A stretch of 64,000 nucleotides of DNA from Chrysophaeum taylorii (taxonomy: Eukaryota; Sar; Pelagophyceae; Pelagomonadales; Pelagomonadaceae): assembly GCA_029834535.1 (NCBI GenBank), contig JAQMWT010000012.1, positions 1 through 64,000 on the forward strand, written 5' to 3'. Positions 33,547 through 45,500 of this stretch are shown here, one piece after another; position 1 is the stretch's first letter; each line of letters opens with the position of its first letter. The translations under genes and the position numbers were made by a program. The notes below the pieces were generated by a model. That model searched no databases, had not been told where the DNA came from, and saw only the letters and a list, made by a program, of their open reading frames with translations.

Positions 33547-36500
33547 GTGACATGCATCTGTCTCAAAGCAGGTATCTTGGCTTCATCACATCTAGTGATA
33601 GAAAGATGGGCGCCAAAGTTCATTCTATTCACACACCAACTCCAACTATTCGTGGATTTGCGAACATGATCCTTTACGATCCACGACTTGATCGCATTCG
33701 ACACTACTCAGCTCGTGAACTGGCACGCGCCAATAACTTCACAGCGCACCATATTAATTTTCTGCTGTCTTTGTCCCCGGACCTTTGCTGTGACATAATT
33801 GCTAATGCTAGTCCGGCTGGAACCTATCATGTAATTTATACACATTTGTGTCAGCTTTGTCCATGATTTACGTAAATTAACGTTATCACCATCTTTCGAC
33901 CCTGATCATGCTTCTCTAACCAAAAACTATAGGTCAACCTTTTTCACTAACATATTTCAAACTGACACATCCTTAATACTAAACCAGAGTTCTATCACAA
34001 TGTTATATATTTCTAATGAAGTATTCCAATGTTATGACATTCTCCCCTTTAACCAAGAACTTTCTTCGTTCCATGTCGATTCAGTAGCCCATGTATTCAT
34101 GTCTATCATCTCATCCTTAGATGAACCATCTACCTCCCAAACAAAAATAAAACACTTTCCTCTCATAACTCCAAGACAGTTACACGAGAAACATGCTTCT
34201 TTCGACAGAAAAGTACACGCCAGAGGCACTCTAGCTTTTCGAGATGCCCAAAGACGTGCCACAAATTTTCACAACATTCACCATTCTAGTGACTCTCAGG
34301 CTATAAAAGCCGTTCAGGTCATTGCCAGCCCGGGACATCACCCTTCAGATGTGCCCTACCGTAAGTTTTGTGTGGATTGTACCTTACATAAAAAAACGCT
34401 TTCCTCATCCACATCATCTTACCAAGCAACCTTCATTTGAAAAAATCTTTCAACCTGGTGAAGCCTGGGCATGCGGTGGTTACGTATCTGTCCTATCCGA
34501 ATGGGGCTCTTTTCGACACATTTTAGTTTTCAAATGTCTCATCTCTAAATTTTTGTTGGTGTACTTTTGTCGTACTACTAATGCTAGCGAATTTTGTAAT
34601 GCCCTCGAGTTTGTTCGCAATTTCTGCTCCACCTATGTTCATGTACAATTAAAGCAAATTTATTGTGACTCTTTTAAACCCTCTTTATCTCAACACATTA
34701 CCACTCCCTTCCGCGTTGAACATGGCATTAATATGTCTGCTTTCCCTCCCTACTTGCAAGTGTTTAATCACGAAGTAGAAGCCGCTGTCGGTAATATTGC
34801 AACTGCTGCGTCTACACGACTCCGGCATATGCTTAATGTATCCTATAAAGGTCATCCCCTAACAGATCCGGCCCCACACTACCCGTGGACTGTTATCCAT
34901 GCCATTCAATCGTACAATCTCCTCCCTAATGTCTCTCTCGAACGCATTTATAATAAAGTCCTAAGTCCCCAACAAGTTTTGTTGGACCAATGTAATGTTC
35001 CCCAACAAGACTACCTCAAACCTTTTGGTTCTGTTTGTTATTTGCATCTGGAATCTAATGAATTTCACAAATATGAACGTCGATGTCGTCCCTACATGTA
35101 CTCATGTGGCGCTAATGTTATTAACCCTCTAGTTACACCCCATGTTAACCACTTAGCTGATGTTGTCCTCAATCCTGAGAACGGCCAAGTCCGTGTCTCT
35201 TCTAAACTTACCTTTCCTCATCTAACTTCTAATTCTCCTCCCGATTACGAACAACAACCCCCACCTGCACCTTCACCTGAAATACCCTTTTCTGTTCAAA
35301 GCACCCCCAGTGATGCGGAGCAGAGGGGGAATGCTATGTCCAAAGACATTGAACACGAGAGGGGGAATACTTCACCCCTCGCACACGCTCCAACTCCAGT
35401 TCCAGCATGTGCTCCCCTTGCTTCTGCACCCGCTGCGTCTGTCGCCACACCTCCGGCATCTGAAGTGTCATCCGCAACTTTACCCATTTTACAATCCTAT
35501 CGGTCCTTATACTCCCAGGACGTCCTTCGTCTCACCCGCGGTCCTAATCACCCTCAGCCTCGTCGCAAGACTAATCTCAAGGCTGTCCTCACTCGTATTG
35601 CTTCGCCAACCGTTGCCGCTTATAAACAAGCTGGTGGTACGCTTGCTGACTTCAAGTATGACCTCTCCAAGGAGTATATTACTTTCTGCGACCCCACCCT
35701 CCACTCCCTTCATATTGCTCACGGCATCCACTGGATGGCTATGCCACCAGAGGGGAATTTACACAAACTCTTCATCATCATGTTCACCGAGCGCTATTCC
35801 AGTCTTCTTCTGGTACGTGTCATAGTAGCCTTAGCCATCCGTCGACGGATGCCACTCTTGTTCATCTCCTCGACGACTTCAGCTTCTCGGACCTTCACCT
35901 TCCTCGCGCTCTTGTTCATCTAATTTCTGAAGACGATCAAGCTTTTCGAGTTCCTCCCGCTCAATATGCTTATGCTTTGCTAACGCCCCATTCTATTTTG
36001 GATCATAACGATGATTCTTATGGTGCCTCCGAACCTCACCTCTCCGCCATTGAAGACTACATCACTGTGCAGTCTCATTACATTGATGCACACCTTAGAG
36101 GTGACCCTTTACTAGTTATTCAACTGGTCGAAGCTCCCGATCCCGATCATACTAACGCTATTATTGATTCTTACACGACCATCCACCTTACTCATGCTCA
36201 AGATCCCAGCACTGTTGGTCCGGACGAATATAAAATTCAAGCCAGGGATATCAAGATTGATAAATATGAGTTGAACTGCCTCAAAGGTTTTTCTGATGCT
36301 GATCGCAAGGCGTATATCTCCGCAATTTCCAAGGATATTTTTGATATTGTCAAATTTGGCTGTTTTAAACTATCGTTGCCTATGGTCAATTCCAAGCCTA
36401 TTGATACCCGGCTGGTATTACGTATAAAGACCAACGCTGCCGGCGAATACATCAAACATAAAGCGAGACTGGTCCTACGGGGATTCTTAGCTTCCCTGGG

Positions 36501-38149
36501 CACCGACTTTTTTTTAACACATTTAGTCCAATGGCGCAGCTCACTGGTATCCGTTGTGTTCTGGCGCTCGCAGCCCACCTCCGACTTCCCGTCTACAACA
36601 TAGATATACCTAATGCGTTTGTTCAAGCCCCTATAGATTCTCATGTCTACGTTAAATTGCTACAAGGTATTCACCTACGGGACCCTGAAGATGCAAAATG
36701 CCAAGGACGACGTCTCCCAAAACTACTCAAATCTCTTTATTGATTACGACAGAGTCCTGCACTTTGGAACCAAACCATAACTGGTTTCTTCGGCACGCTA
36801 AGCTAAGCTATCAACGCTTTCGAACAGATACCTGAATCTATGCCAAAGTCCAATCCGACGCTACGTTTTTATTTCGTACTTTATAAGTGGATGATGTTGT
36901 TATTATCTGTACATCGGAAAGTCTACGTCGTGAATTCCAACAAGCTATGAAGAAGGAATATTCTGTTGAAAACTTTGAAGAAGTTCATACTCTCCTAGGT
37001 ATGCGAATAACTCGCACTACCGATGGCTCCATCTCACTTGATTGCAAAGCTAAGATTGATGCATTGTTTGAAGAGTATCCCATCTTAACGCCTTTACGTC
37101 CCACATCAACTCCTATGTCCCCTTCAACTATATATAAAACTGGAGAGCCATCTTCTGATATGGACAAGTTCATCCAACACACCTTCTCCACCTTACTCGG
37201 CAAGCTCACTTTTGTACAGTTGGCCTCTCGCCCTGATTTATCACAAAGCCTCAGTCGCTGTTCCCGAGGAATGCATAATCCAACATATCTGCACGTCCAA
37301 GTATTAACAGGAACTCTTCGCTATTTCCGCAAACCTGAAAATCGCAATCTTCGACTATGATACTACTCTGGTTCTTCCGCTCTAATGGACCATCTTAGAT
37401 TTCTCATCGGCAATCGTACCGATATGGCAACCATGTTGGACTACACTAAAGAACAAGTGGATTCAGGTAATTTTGATCCACTGGTCGCGTTCGTCGACGC
37501 TGATAATGCACCATCTTATGAACAAGATCGCAAATCTACACCTGGTTATGCTATCTTTTTATTTGGTTCCCTCATCACTCGGAAGTCCAAACTACAGCCT
37601 ATCACAGCTACTTCCACGCATGAGAGTGAACTTATTGCCCTTAATATGTGTGCTGATGATGTGGTCTGGTTACGTAAACTGTAAACGGAAATGGCTTTTG
37701 CTATAAACCCGCAATACTATCTTCGCCAACCTCCAGGTAAAGATTTGTTATTAGATTACGATGCTCATGACAACCCTCTCCCATCAGACATGTCGTTTAT
37801 GCGCAACAGTCCTATACTTGGAGACTCTGCTTCTGCCATCCACCTGTCGAATAATCCTGATAGTGCAACCAATGCCAAAGCCATTAGCACACGCTGGTTT
37901 CGTATTCGTGACCTTGTTCACCTAGGACGCATTCGCTTGCACCATGATTCTGGCACCAAAAATATCGCTGATGGATTCACTAAGCCCTTTGGTGCTCCTC
38001 TCTTCACTAGATTTCGTACGTTACTCGGCCTACAACAAAACATAGCCCAGCAAGATACTTAATCATTACCCTTTACTATGTCCGCAATGACATTAAACTA
38101 GCCCTCACAGAAAACGGCAATTGCGGCTCGCTGAAAACATAAAATGTGA

Positions 38150-40064
38150 TCTCCATAAATGAATCCAACCAAGACCAAGGACGCCGCGAGCCGACGACAC
38201 TCAGTATTGAATCGTGGACGTGGTGGAATATCTACACTGCCCTCACCCTTTAATGCTCTGAATCCGGGGCTTGCTCCTACTGGCTCTCCCAATAACCGTA
38301 AACAACCGTCGTATCTCTCTGTTGCTCAAGGAAATAAAACACCGTACTGATACCTATGTTAAAAGCACAGAGTACTATTTGTTGAAACATTGAAAATTCG
38401 ACGTTATGGCGATGATGTCTGGGAACGTTCTTTCGCTTGGTACTCAACCACCAAATTTCCTTTTACCGTCACCTAAGGATCCTCAATGTTGGTCTCAGCC
38501 CATCCAACAGCTGCTCACTGACGCACAACAGAACAATAACGTTGATAATCTTCATTTCTTGAGTTCCCTCCTGTGTTTAAAGACCAAACGTGTGCGCAAT
38601 GCACCTAATGTACCGGCAAATGAGGGCATTCGGTTGCATCGATACCCACCAATTAAAGGAGCTGTCAAAGTACATGTGCTATGCACCAAATGCTTCAATA
38701 AAACCGACGCGCCGGGTACGCGACGAAATTACTAAAATCATTGAAGAGCACTTGTCATCAGAACAACATGCCTCGCACTGCTTCGATGTGCCCCGTCCAA
38801 TTTTCCTTTTGATCTGCGTTATGTGTAATCTGTCGCAACACGGGACTGCATTAACTAGGAATCGTCTTCATTCGTTTCATCTTTCACGTCACAATGACCC
38901 AGCTGCCCACATGCGAGAGCCATCATCCTGCGCTTGGGAAAGTCTATTCCAATAAATAAGATACTCAAAGATGCGCTCATTTAATGCATGGCTACTCACA
39001 ATCTTAACGTCTCTAACATAATAGTAAACCCAGATGACCACACACCCCTTTTGCTACATCTACCTCATATTTCTACCGTTAATATCGAAATCCTTGTAAC
39101 GGCATGGTCATTACTACAGTCCGTCGAAGATAAAGTCTGCATTGTTACAAACCCGGATGAGTTGCTTGCTGTTCTCGTTGAAGGTTTCGTTAATGATGTT
39201 TCACACCAGCTTAATGATACTTTTCACGAGATGTTACCGCCAATGTTGGACTACTTCCTTAAGTTAGCCCCAGAGCATCACACTGCTTTCAAAAATGTAC
39301 TTATCCAAGTTGGTTATCCCTCTGCCATAATAGACGCTTTTTCGGACACTAAATCGTCTGAAGTCAAACCAGCACAAGTTGGACCTACTACAGATGCACC
39401 TCCTGACAACGTACATGAAACTTTGCGACTTTTAAGAGAAGAAATACAATCACTGTCCTTGCACATCGCCAAGAGTGATAAGCAATCTGTAGAGCGAGAT
39501 CAACGACTTTCCGATGCTTTGGAAACCATCACTCAACTCAAAAATGCTAACGATGCTCTTAACGCGCAAGTGACCGAGAACATTAAACACGTGTCACTCT
39601 TAGACAATCTGCTTTCCAGCTACCAGATGCACCAGGATACTACATTGTCTACCCTTGCTGTCTTAGCTCATGTGATTTCTAAATCCTTAATCAGTTTTGT
39701 TGAACAGTATCCTCCAAATACTTTTGAGGAGGCACAGCAAAACATAGTCGAAGATACAGCTGCTGGCTTACATACTGCTATGTCTGCTGCACAGGATCAT
39801 GTTATTCCTGCAACAGATTTGCACACTCCAACACCTGCTGCGGCTATGCCCTATTTGTCTTCTGTCATGTCGCCACTTGTTGATCTCAGCGATGCGACAA
39901 CTATAAATAACACCACATCTAATGACCAGTTCGAAGACCATGACACTTCCTCTCCAGAATTAAAGAAACTTGAAGACAATAGTGATGATGAGTTGGACCA
40001 CACATCTGATGCTGTGGATGCTGTTTCACTACGTAATGTAACAACACGTCCAACTTCCTCCTAA
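38150..40064 (+). mobile_element. Extra ORF region between RNase H and 3-prime LTR of element 3
   Basis: After the RNase H region a further 1.9 kb is coding-like. The clearest part is an open frame of 358 codons at 38988-40064 with a long heptad-type coiled coil around residues 145-205 and an acidic, Ser/Thr-rich tail. No hydrophobic segment is present, so it is not envelope-like. No known domain was recognised. Ordinary Copia elements end soon after RNase H, so this is an added module. It is part of a fossil element. Confidence 0.7.
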
Positions 40065-40199
40065 TGTTAATTGTTATGTTACCTTATCATTTATGTTGTT
40101 GTTTTATGTTTAAGTTATTCGCTGTTCTCATGTATCGTACACAAGCTTCACACTCAAGACCGTCTGGAAAACACAAAGCCTTTCCACACGTTGAGGGGG

Positions 40200-40601
40200 T
40201 CCGGAGCGCTACACTATAATGTGTACGACACTGGAATTCCTTACTCCTTTCACACCTTTTCTACTTGAGGGTTTTCTCTCCGTAATACGGCTTTCCCTCT
40301 CTCCTTCCTTACCCTTCCGCAATTATTATTTTTCATGACTATGAAGCACTAGTCTGAAGCTTTTTCCAACGTGGAGTAGGCCTCCAGGTGCGTACCGTCA
40401 GGTACGGGGTTTTCTGTTTAATTAACAGAGGCTTCGTTCCTCGTTGTCAGTGTAAACGCTTCTATGGGACTTAATGTCCTTAAGGAGTTAGGGCCTAAAT
40501 CCCTACCTTGTGTAGTAGCATGTGACAAGCGGAATGGTCTGTACACGCCAAAGACTGCACGCAGTCTCTACCATGTACCCGGAGAGGGTCAAATCTCTCC
40601 A
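40200..40601 (+). repeat. 3-prime LTR of Copia element 3
   Basis: A 402-base unit from TCCGGAGCGC to AAATCTCTCCA, preceded by the polypurine tract TTCCACACGTTGAGGGGG. It matches the LTR of element 1 along its full length, including the palindromic GTTTAATTAACAG segment and the CGGAGAGGGTC motif near the end. Confidence 0.8.
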
Positions 40602-40708
40602 GTTTGTTTTGTTTTGTCTAATTGCTCGACGTTACACGTCTGTTGTACACTATGCGCACTCTCTCGAACGTCTGGGATGCATAAAGCATCTTCCACACGT
40701 TGAGGGGG

Positions 40709-41121
40709 TCCAGAGAGTTGACTCATAACATGTACGACGCTCTGGAGCTCTTCGCACCTTTTCTAATACTCCATCTTTCATGAGGGTTTTCTCTCCGAAT
40801 TAATACGGCTTTCTCTCATCCTTGCTCTTCTTCCCTTCCGATTTCAAGTCTAGCTGGATATGAGATATCATCTAGAGTTTTCTTCCTATCAGGAGAAATC
40901 CACCATTTGCGTGCCGTAAGGTCCAGCGTCTTTTTGCTTAATTAGCAGGAGCTCTGTCCCTCGTTGTCAGTGTGAAAGCTTCTACGGGACTTAATGTCCC
41001 TGGGGAAGTTAGGAGCTAACTCCTGCCTTGTGTAGTAACACGTGACATGCGGAATTGTCTAGTCACGCCTAAGACCGCATGCGGTCTCTACCATATACCC
41101 GGAGAGGGGCAAATCTCTCCA
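40709..41121 (+). repeat. Second, diverged LTR-like unit behind element 3
   Basis: A 413-base unit from TCCAGAGAGT to AAATCTCTCCA, again directly preceded by CCACACGTTGAGGGGG. It resembles 40200-40601 throughout, but with many differences. The two units lie in tandem 107 bases apart. It may be the remnant end of an older related element, or a tandem duplication at the 3-prime end. Confidence 0.75.
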
Positions 41122-42510
41122 TCTACGTAACTAGCTAAATTACGGTGTCTACAAAGTGTGACTCAGTGTGAGTCCTAGCGCCGAGGTCGACGTCTAAATC
41201 ACTTATTTGACGAGCTCTTGTGCGTGGCGCCTCGCGTCTATAACTGGTGATGCAGCTCGCCGGTTAATGACTCCCGAAAATGACGGGGGCGATCTGAGAG
41301 CAGTATATGAATAATGCGAAACATGTATCTTACTGACTACCGTCCCCTTCGGCATGGTGGGTCACACCGAACTAATAATGTAGCTTCCGTGCCGAAGTCA
41401 CTACGCCGAAGTCGAAGGCAACTTCAAACCCCAGCCCCGCTTTCATCCAGCCAGCCGTCTTCTTCTTCTCTTCTTCCTTTACCTCCCTCGCTCTATTTCG
41501 TCTTTTCCGAGAGCTATCTCGGTAAAAACGCGAGAAAAGAACCAGCTACTACTCCGCCCACTACTGGCCCACCCCAAAGCATGCTTTTTTTTTTTGTGAA
41601 ACAAGCAAGCATATATGGGGCAGGCGAGGGAAGAAGTTGCAATTTGACAGAAAGGGGGACATTCGCGGACGACGATGAGGGGATTTCGGAGGAATGGGTG
41701 TGCGGTAAATAGAGAGGGCGAGCTCATAACAGAGGAGAGATCACAGGTAGTAAGTACGATGGATAATCCGAATCGAAGGCAAGGAACACGAGGAAGAGCA
41801 TATTATTATTATTATTATTATTATAAGGTGTTGGGACTAGAAGAAAGAACCACGGGTCGAAGACGCGCCGACGCGCAGAGAGGCCAAACGAAGGGTGTTT
41901 CGGCGGCGGGGAGGATGATGGAGAATGTATGGTAATCAGAGAGCCAGTTCGCTGGGAGTAGTAGAAAAATCAATGACACTATGGAAGCCCTCGTTGAAGC
42001 GAGTTTCCCCGCATGCTGCGCCTTCCTCCATTGGGTACTATATTCTAAGGGCACCTGCGAACACCGTTCATGTACCGTAGAGTAACATTTTTATTGAGAG
42101 GGAAGTCACATCGTGTGAAAGACGGGAGGATTTACGCTTCCCAAAGCCACCGGACGAAGACCCTTGCTTTGTTGTCTCCATGGGGGGCAAACCTGGAGTC
42201 ATCTCCGAGGAATAATTCGCCAATGTGGGCACGAGCCACTCCGTTGCTAAGTGATGCGGTGCGTCTCCAAGCCATTCCGTAGTAGCTCGGTGATGCGGTG
42301 CGTCTCCAACATGAAGTTCAATTAGACTCCTGCGTCACTCCAAAAATTGTCGTGTTCCGTTGGGATACGTTTTGGACCGATTCAAGCTGACCAGCTGACA
42401 CGAACTCGGAAATCCCCTAATAATTGTCCGCACCTTTTAGTCAGCTTCAAGCGAGGGTGACATCCATTTGATACCAGTCCTGCCCGAGTGATCGGTGATG
42501 CGGTGTTGAG
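41122..42510. other. Intergenic region between element 3 and the beta-helix receptor gene
   Basis: No credible gene. It contains a TAT microsatellite (about 41800-41823), a T-run near 41584-41596, and a 20-base direct repeat GTGATGCGGTGCGTCTCCAA at 42251-42270 and 42290-42309, with a partial third copy (GTGATGCGGTG) at 42495-42505 just ahead of the receptor start codon. The repeats could be regulatory, but nothing shows this. Confidence 0.55.
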
Positions 42511-45500
42511 ATGTTGTGGCGGGGGCTCGCCCTCGTCGTCGCGGCGCGCGCGGCATGCAACCATACGTGCGTGTACGGTGGTGGGGTGAAGAACTGGACT
42601 TGCGACGGCATCGGTTGGATGTCGTGCGAGGACTGGGAAATCGCGTTCCACTGCGACTGTGCGGGGTGCGAATGCGCCGTGAGCGACAACATCACGGCGC
42701 AGCAGCCCCCAGAGGCGCAAGAAGCACAGCAGCAAGTCTCGACGGAGTTGGAGCTGCGCGAGGCGCTTGGCGCGACAACCAGCGACACCACGAGTTTGGT
42801 CTCGCTCGGCGAACGGGAGATCGCGGTCGCGACGTCGGCCGTCGAAGTTCCCCAAGGCGCGGCTGTGCGAATCACGGACGGAAAGCTGAGAGGTGTCGGT
42901 CGAAACCGGCTCCTCACCATCAATTCGGAGACCGCGGTGGAGATCGTGCGCGTCGACTTTGAAGGCGGGGCCGACGTCATGGGAGGGTGCGTTTTCGCGT
43001 ATCGTTCGGCGTGGCTCCTGATTACCGACGGGACATTCCGGAACTGCAGCGCTGAGCTCAGCGGAGGGGCGCTCCAGACGTATACGGCGACCGAACTCAC
43101 GGTGCGGTCGGTGCGGTTCGAGGACGTCTTTGCCGGCGGGAGCGGCGCCGCGATTCAGGCGTGGCGCCCGGCGCTCGTCGACGTCGCCGACGCGACGTTT
43201 TCGAGGTGTCACGCCGTTTCAACTATGGAAGCAAATCGGGGATGCGACGGCGGCGGCGGCGCGGTGCAGGTCGTGTATGCGATAGGTAATATCTTTGTTT
43301 CGCGGTCGTCGTTCGTCAATTGCACGTCTTCCGAGGGCTGGGGCGGCGCGTTGATGGTCCACGGCTACGAGAGCAACGGCGTCGTCGAGGTCTCCGACTC
43401 GCGCTTCGAGGGCTGCCAGGTGTTCTTCGGCGGAGGGGGAGCGCTCATCGTCCACCAGGTTGCGAGCGTGACGCTTCGCAGCGTGACGTTTCGGCGAAAC
43501 TTCGCCACGTCGGAGGGAGGCTGCGTGGCGGTGAGCGACGCGGGCGCGTTGGTGATCGAGGACGTCGACATGCGCGGCTGCGTCTCCGACCTGCGCGGCG
43601 GCGGAATCTTGGCCGTAATGCTTAGCCGCTTCGAGGTGCGACGAGCGCACTTCGCCGACTGCATCGCTGGCGTCTCGCTCGAAGACGACGAATCCCCGGA
43701 GCGCGTCAGCGGCCCCTCGGAAACGAACTCGGGCGGCGGGATATCGTTGCGCGGCTTTGGCGAAACGAACGCGGTTCTAGAGGACGTCGTGTTTGAGCGG
43801 TGCGAGACGCGCGGCGACGCGGGCGGCGGCGGGGTGGGCGGCGCGATGGTCGCGCGCGGCGCGAGAAGCTTTGATTCCACGAGGGTGAGCGTGTCGCGCG
43901 CCTTCGCCTATTATGGCGGCGGCTTGTACTTCGACGAAGTCCCCAACGCGTCGCTCGTCTCGACGCGCATCGACTCGGCCGCGGCCTTCGACGGTGGCGC
44001 GCTGTACGCGACCGGCTCGTGCAACTTGGTCTTGTCTGACCTCGAGGTGACTAATTGCACGGCCGAGAACAACGGCGGGGCCGTCGCAACTTTCGGTTCG
44101 AGAGCGCGCTTTGACAATTCGATGTTCGTCGGTAACTCGGCGGCCGACGACGGTGGTGCCATGTATCTCTGCGACCGCTCGCGAGTGCACGTCTACAGAA
44201 GCGATATTGCGGACAACGTGGCTGGCGGCAACGGCGGGGGCATTTTTATGCAGGGTGCGAATTCGTTGCTCTACTTGTCGTCGGGAATGTGCGCCTACAC
44301 CCGAGTCAACCTCGACTGGTCCGAATCGAGCGACGGGTTGGGAGACACGTGGCTCGTCATCGGCAGACAAGAACGAGATCAAGATATCCTACAGCAAAAT
44401 GGTGGTGGCAACGACCCAGAAAAAGCGACAGAAGAAGAAGAAGAAGATGATGATCAGGAGTCGCGTCGTCTCTGGCCCTTCGACGCCCACGGCCTCGCGA
44501 TGACGGACGTGCGTCCGTGGGAAAGCAGGCTCGTCGTATCGACTTTTTGCTTGGAGCCGGGCCGCGCGTACGACGTCCAGGCGCAGGATCGCGACGGCGT
44601 CGGCTGGGGTACGAACGGGAAGGTTGTCGTGGAATGCGCGCCTTCTCGCGAAAACCCGACCGGCGAGGTCGAAATCTCAAATCTCGAGCGCTACGTGCAC
44701 GGCGAGCGCGTGGCGACGCTCGCGGTGCCCGAGATCGACGACGCGTCGCGGAAACCCGTGCGGTTCGTGCGTAACGTGGCGACCTCGGGCGGTGCCATCG
44801 GTTTGACGAGCAACCGGAACGACGCGGTGCGCGAGCCCGGCGGGCCCGAACTCTACGCGACGCAAGTCGTGTTCCAAGACAACTTCGCCCGCGTCGACGG
44901 CGGCGGGATCCTGCAGGACCAAGTTACCACCGCCGAGCTCGTCAACGTGACGGCCACCAACAACTCGGTGCACCAAAACGGCGGCGGATTCCTCGCCGCG
45001 TACGAGCTGACGTGGACAACGCTCAACCACACGATCGCGGACAACAACGTGGCGAGGTTCGGCGGCTTCGCGTACGTCTACGACGCTCGGCAGGTCGTCG
45101 TTTTCAAGTCATTCATCGCTGCCAACAGAGCGCAGAGCGGTGGCGGCGTGCACATCACCGGAACGCTCCGCCAAACTGCTGGAATCATTCTGCAGTGCAC
45201 GATCGTCGACAACGTGGCACAGTATCAAGGCGGCGCTATCCAGTCGAACGACGGCAACGTCGACCTCGCGAGGAGTCTGTTCGCGCGGAACGAGGCCGAA
45301 TACGGAGGCGCGATCCATCAGTCGTCTGGCGGCGCGTCGGGGGGGTACGCGTTCGGCTACAACCTGGGAGACACCGACGGCGACAAGGAGGGGGAGGACG
45401 ACGGCGAATACGACAACCGCGTCGTGCGCGTCGCCGACGAGCGCGACGCGTGCCGGTCGGCGCACGTCGTCATGGACTGGCGCGACACGGGCTGCGCGTC

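Larger units (their letters stand above)
28657..40601 (+). mobile_element. Copia-type LTR retrotransposon, element 3 (fossil, most complete copy)
   Basis: A plus-strand relative of element 1. Parts: leader 28657-28983 (its 5-prime LTR is not present in recognisable full form); gag 28984 to about 30700; protease with D-T-C-A-S near 31120; methyltransferase-like domain about 32131-33050; pre-integrase and integrase about 33500-35150; linker; RT about 36200-37100; RNase H about 37480-38060; an additional ORF region about 38150-40064; a polypurine tract GTTGAGGGGG just before 40200; 3-prime LTR 40200-40601. One SINE-like retroposon is inserted at 31555-31895. It is broken, with about ten interruptions. 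It shares most of its length with element 1 at high identity, so the two stem from a fairly recent common source, but the nested retroposon and breaks show it is no longer new. Confidence 0.93.

Noticed and set aside
38988-40064. Envelope-like gene for element 3
   Set aside because: The frame has no signal peptide, no transmembrane helix and no fusion-peptide-like segment; it is a coiled-coil protein.
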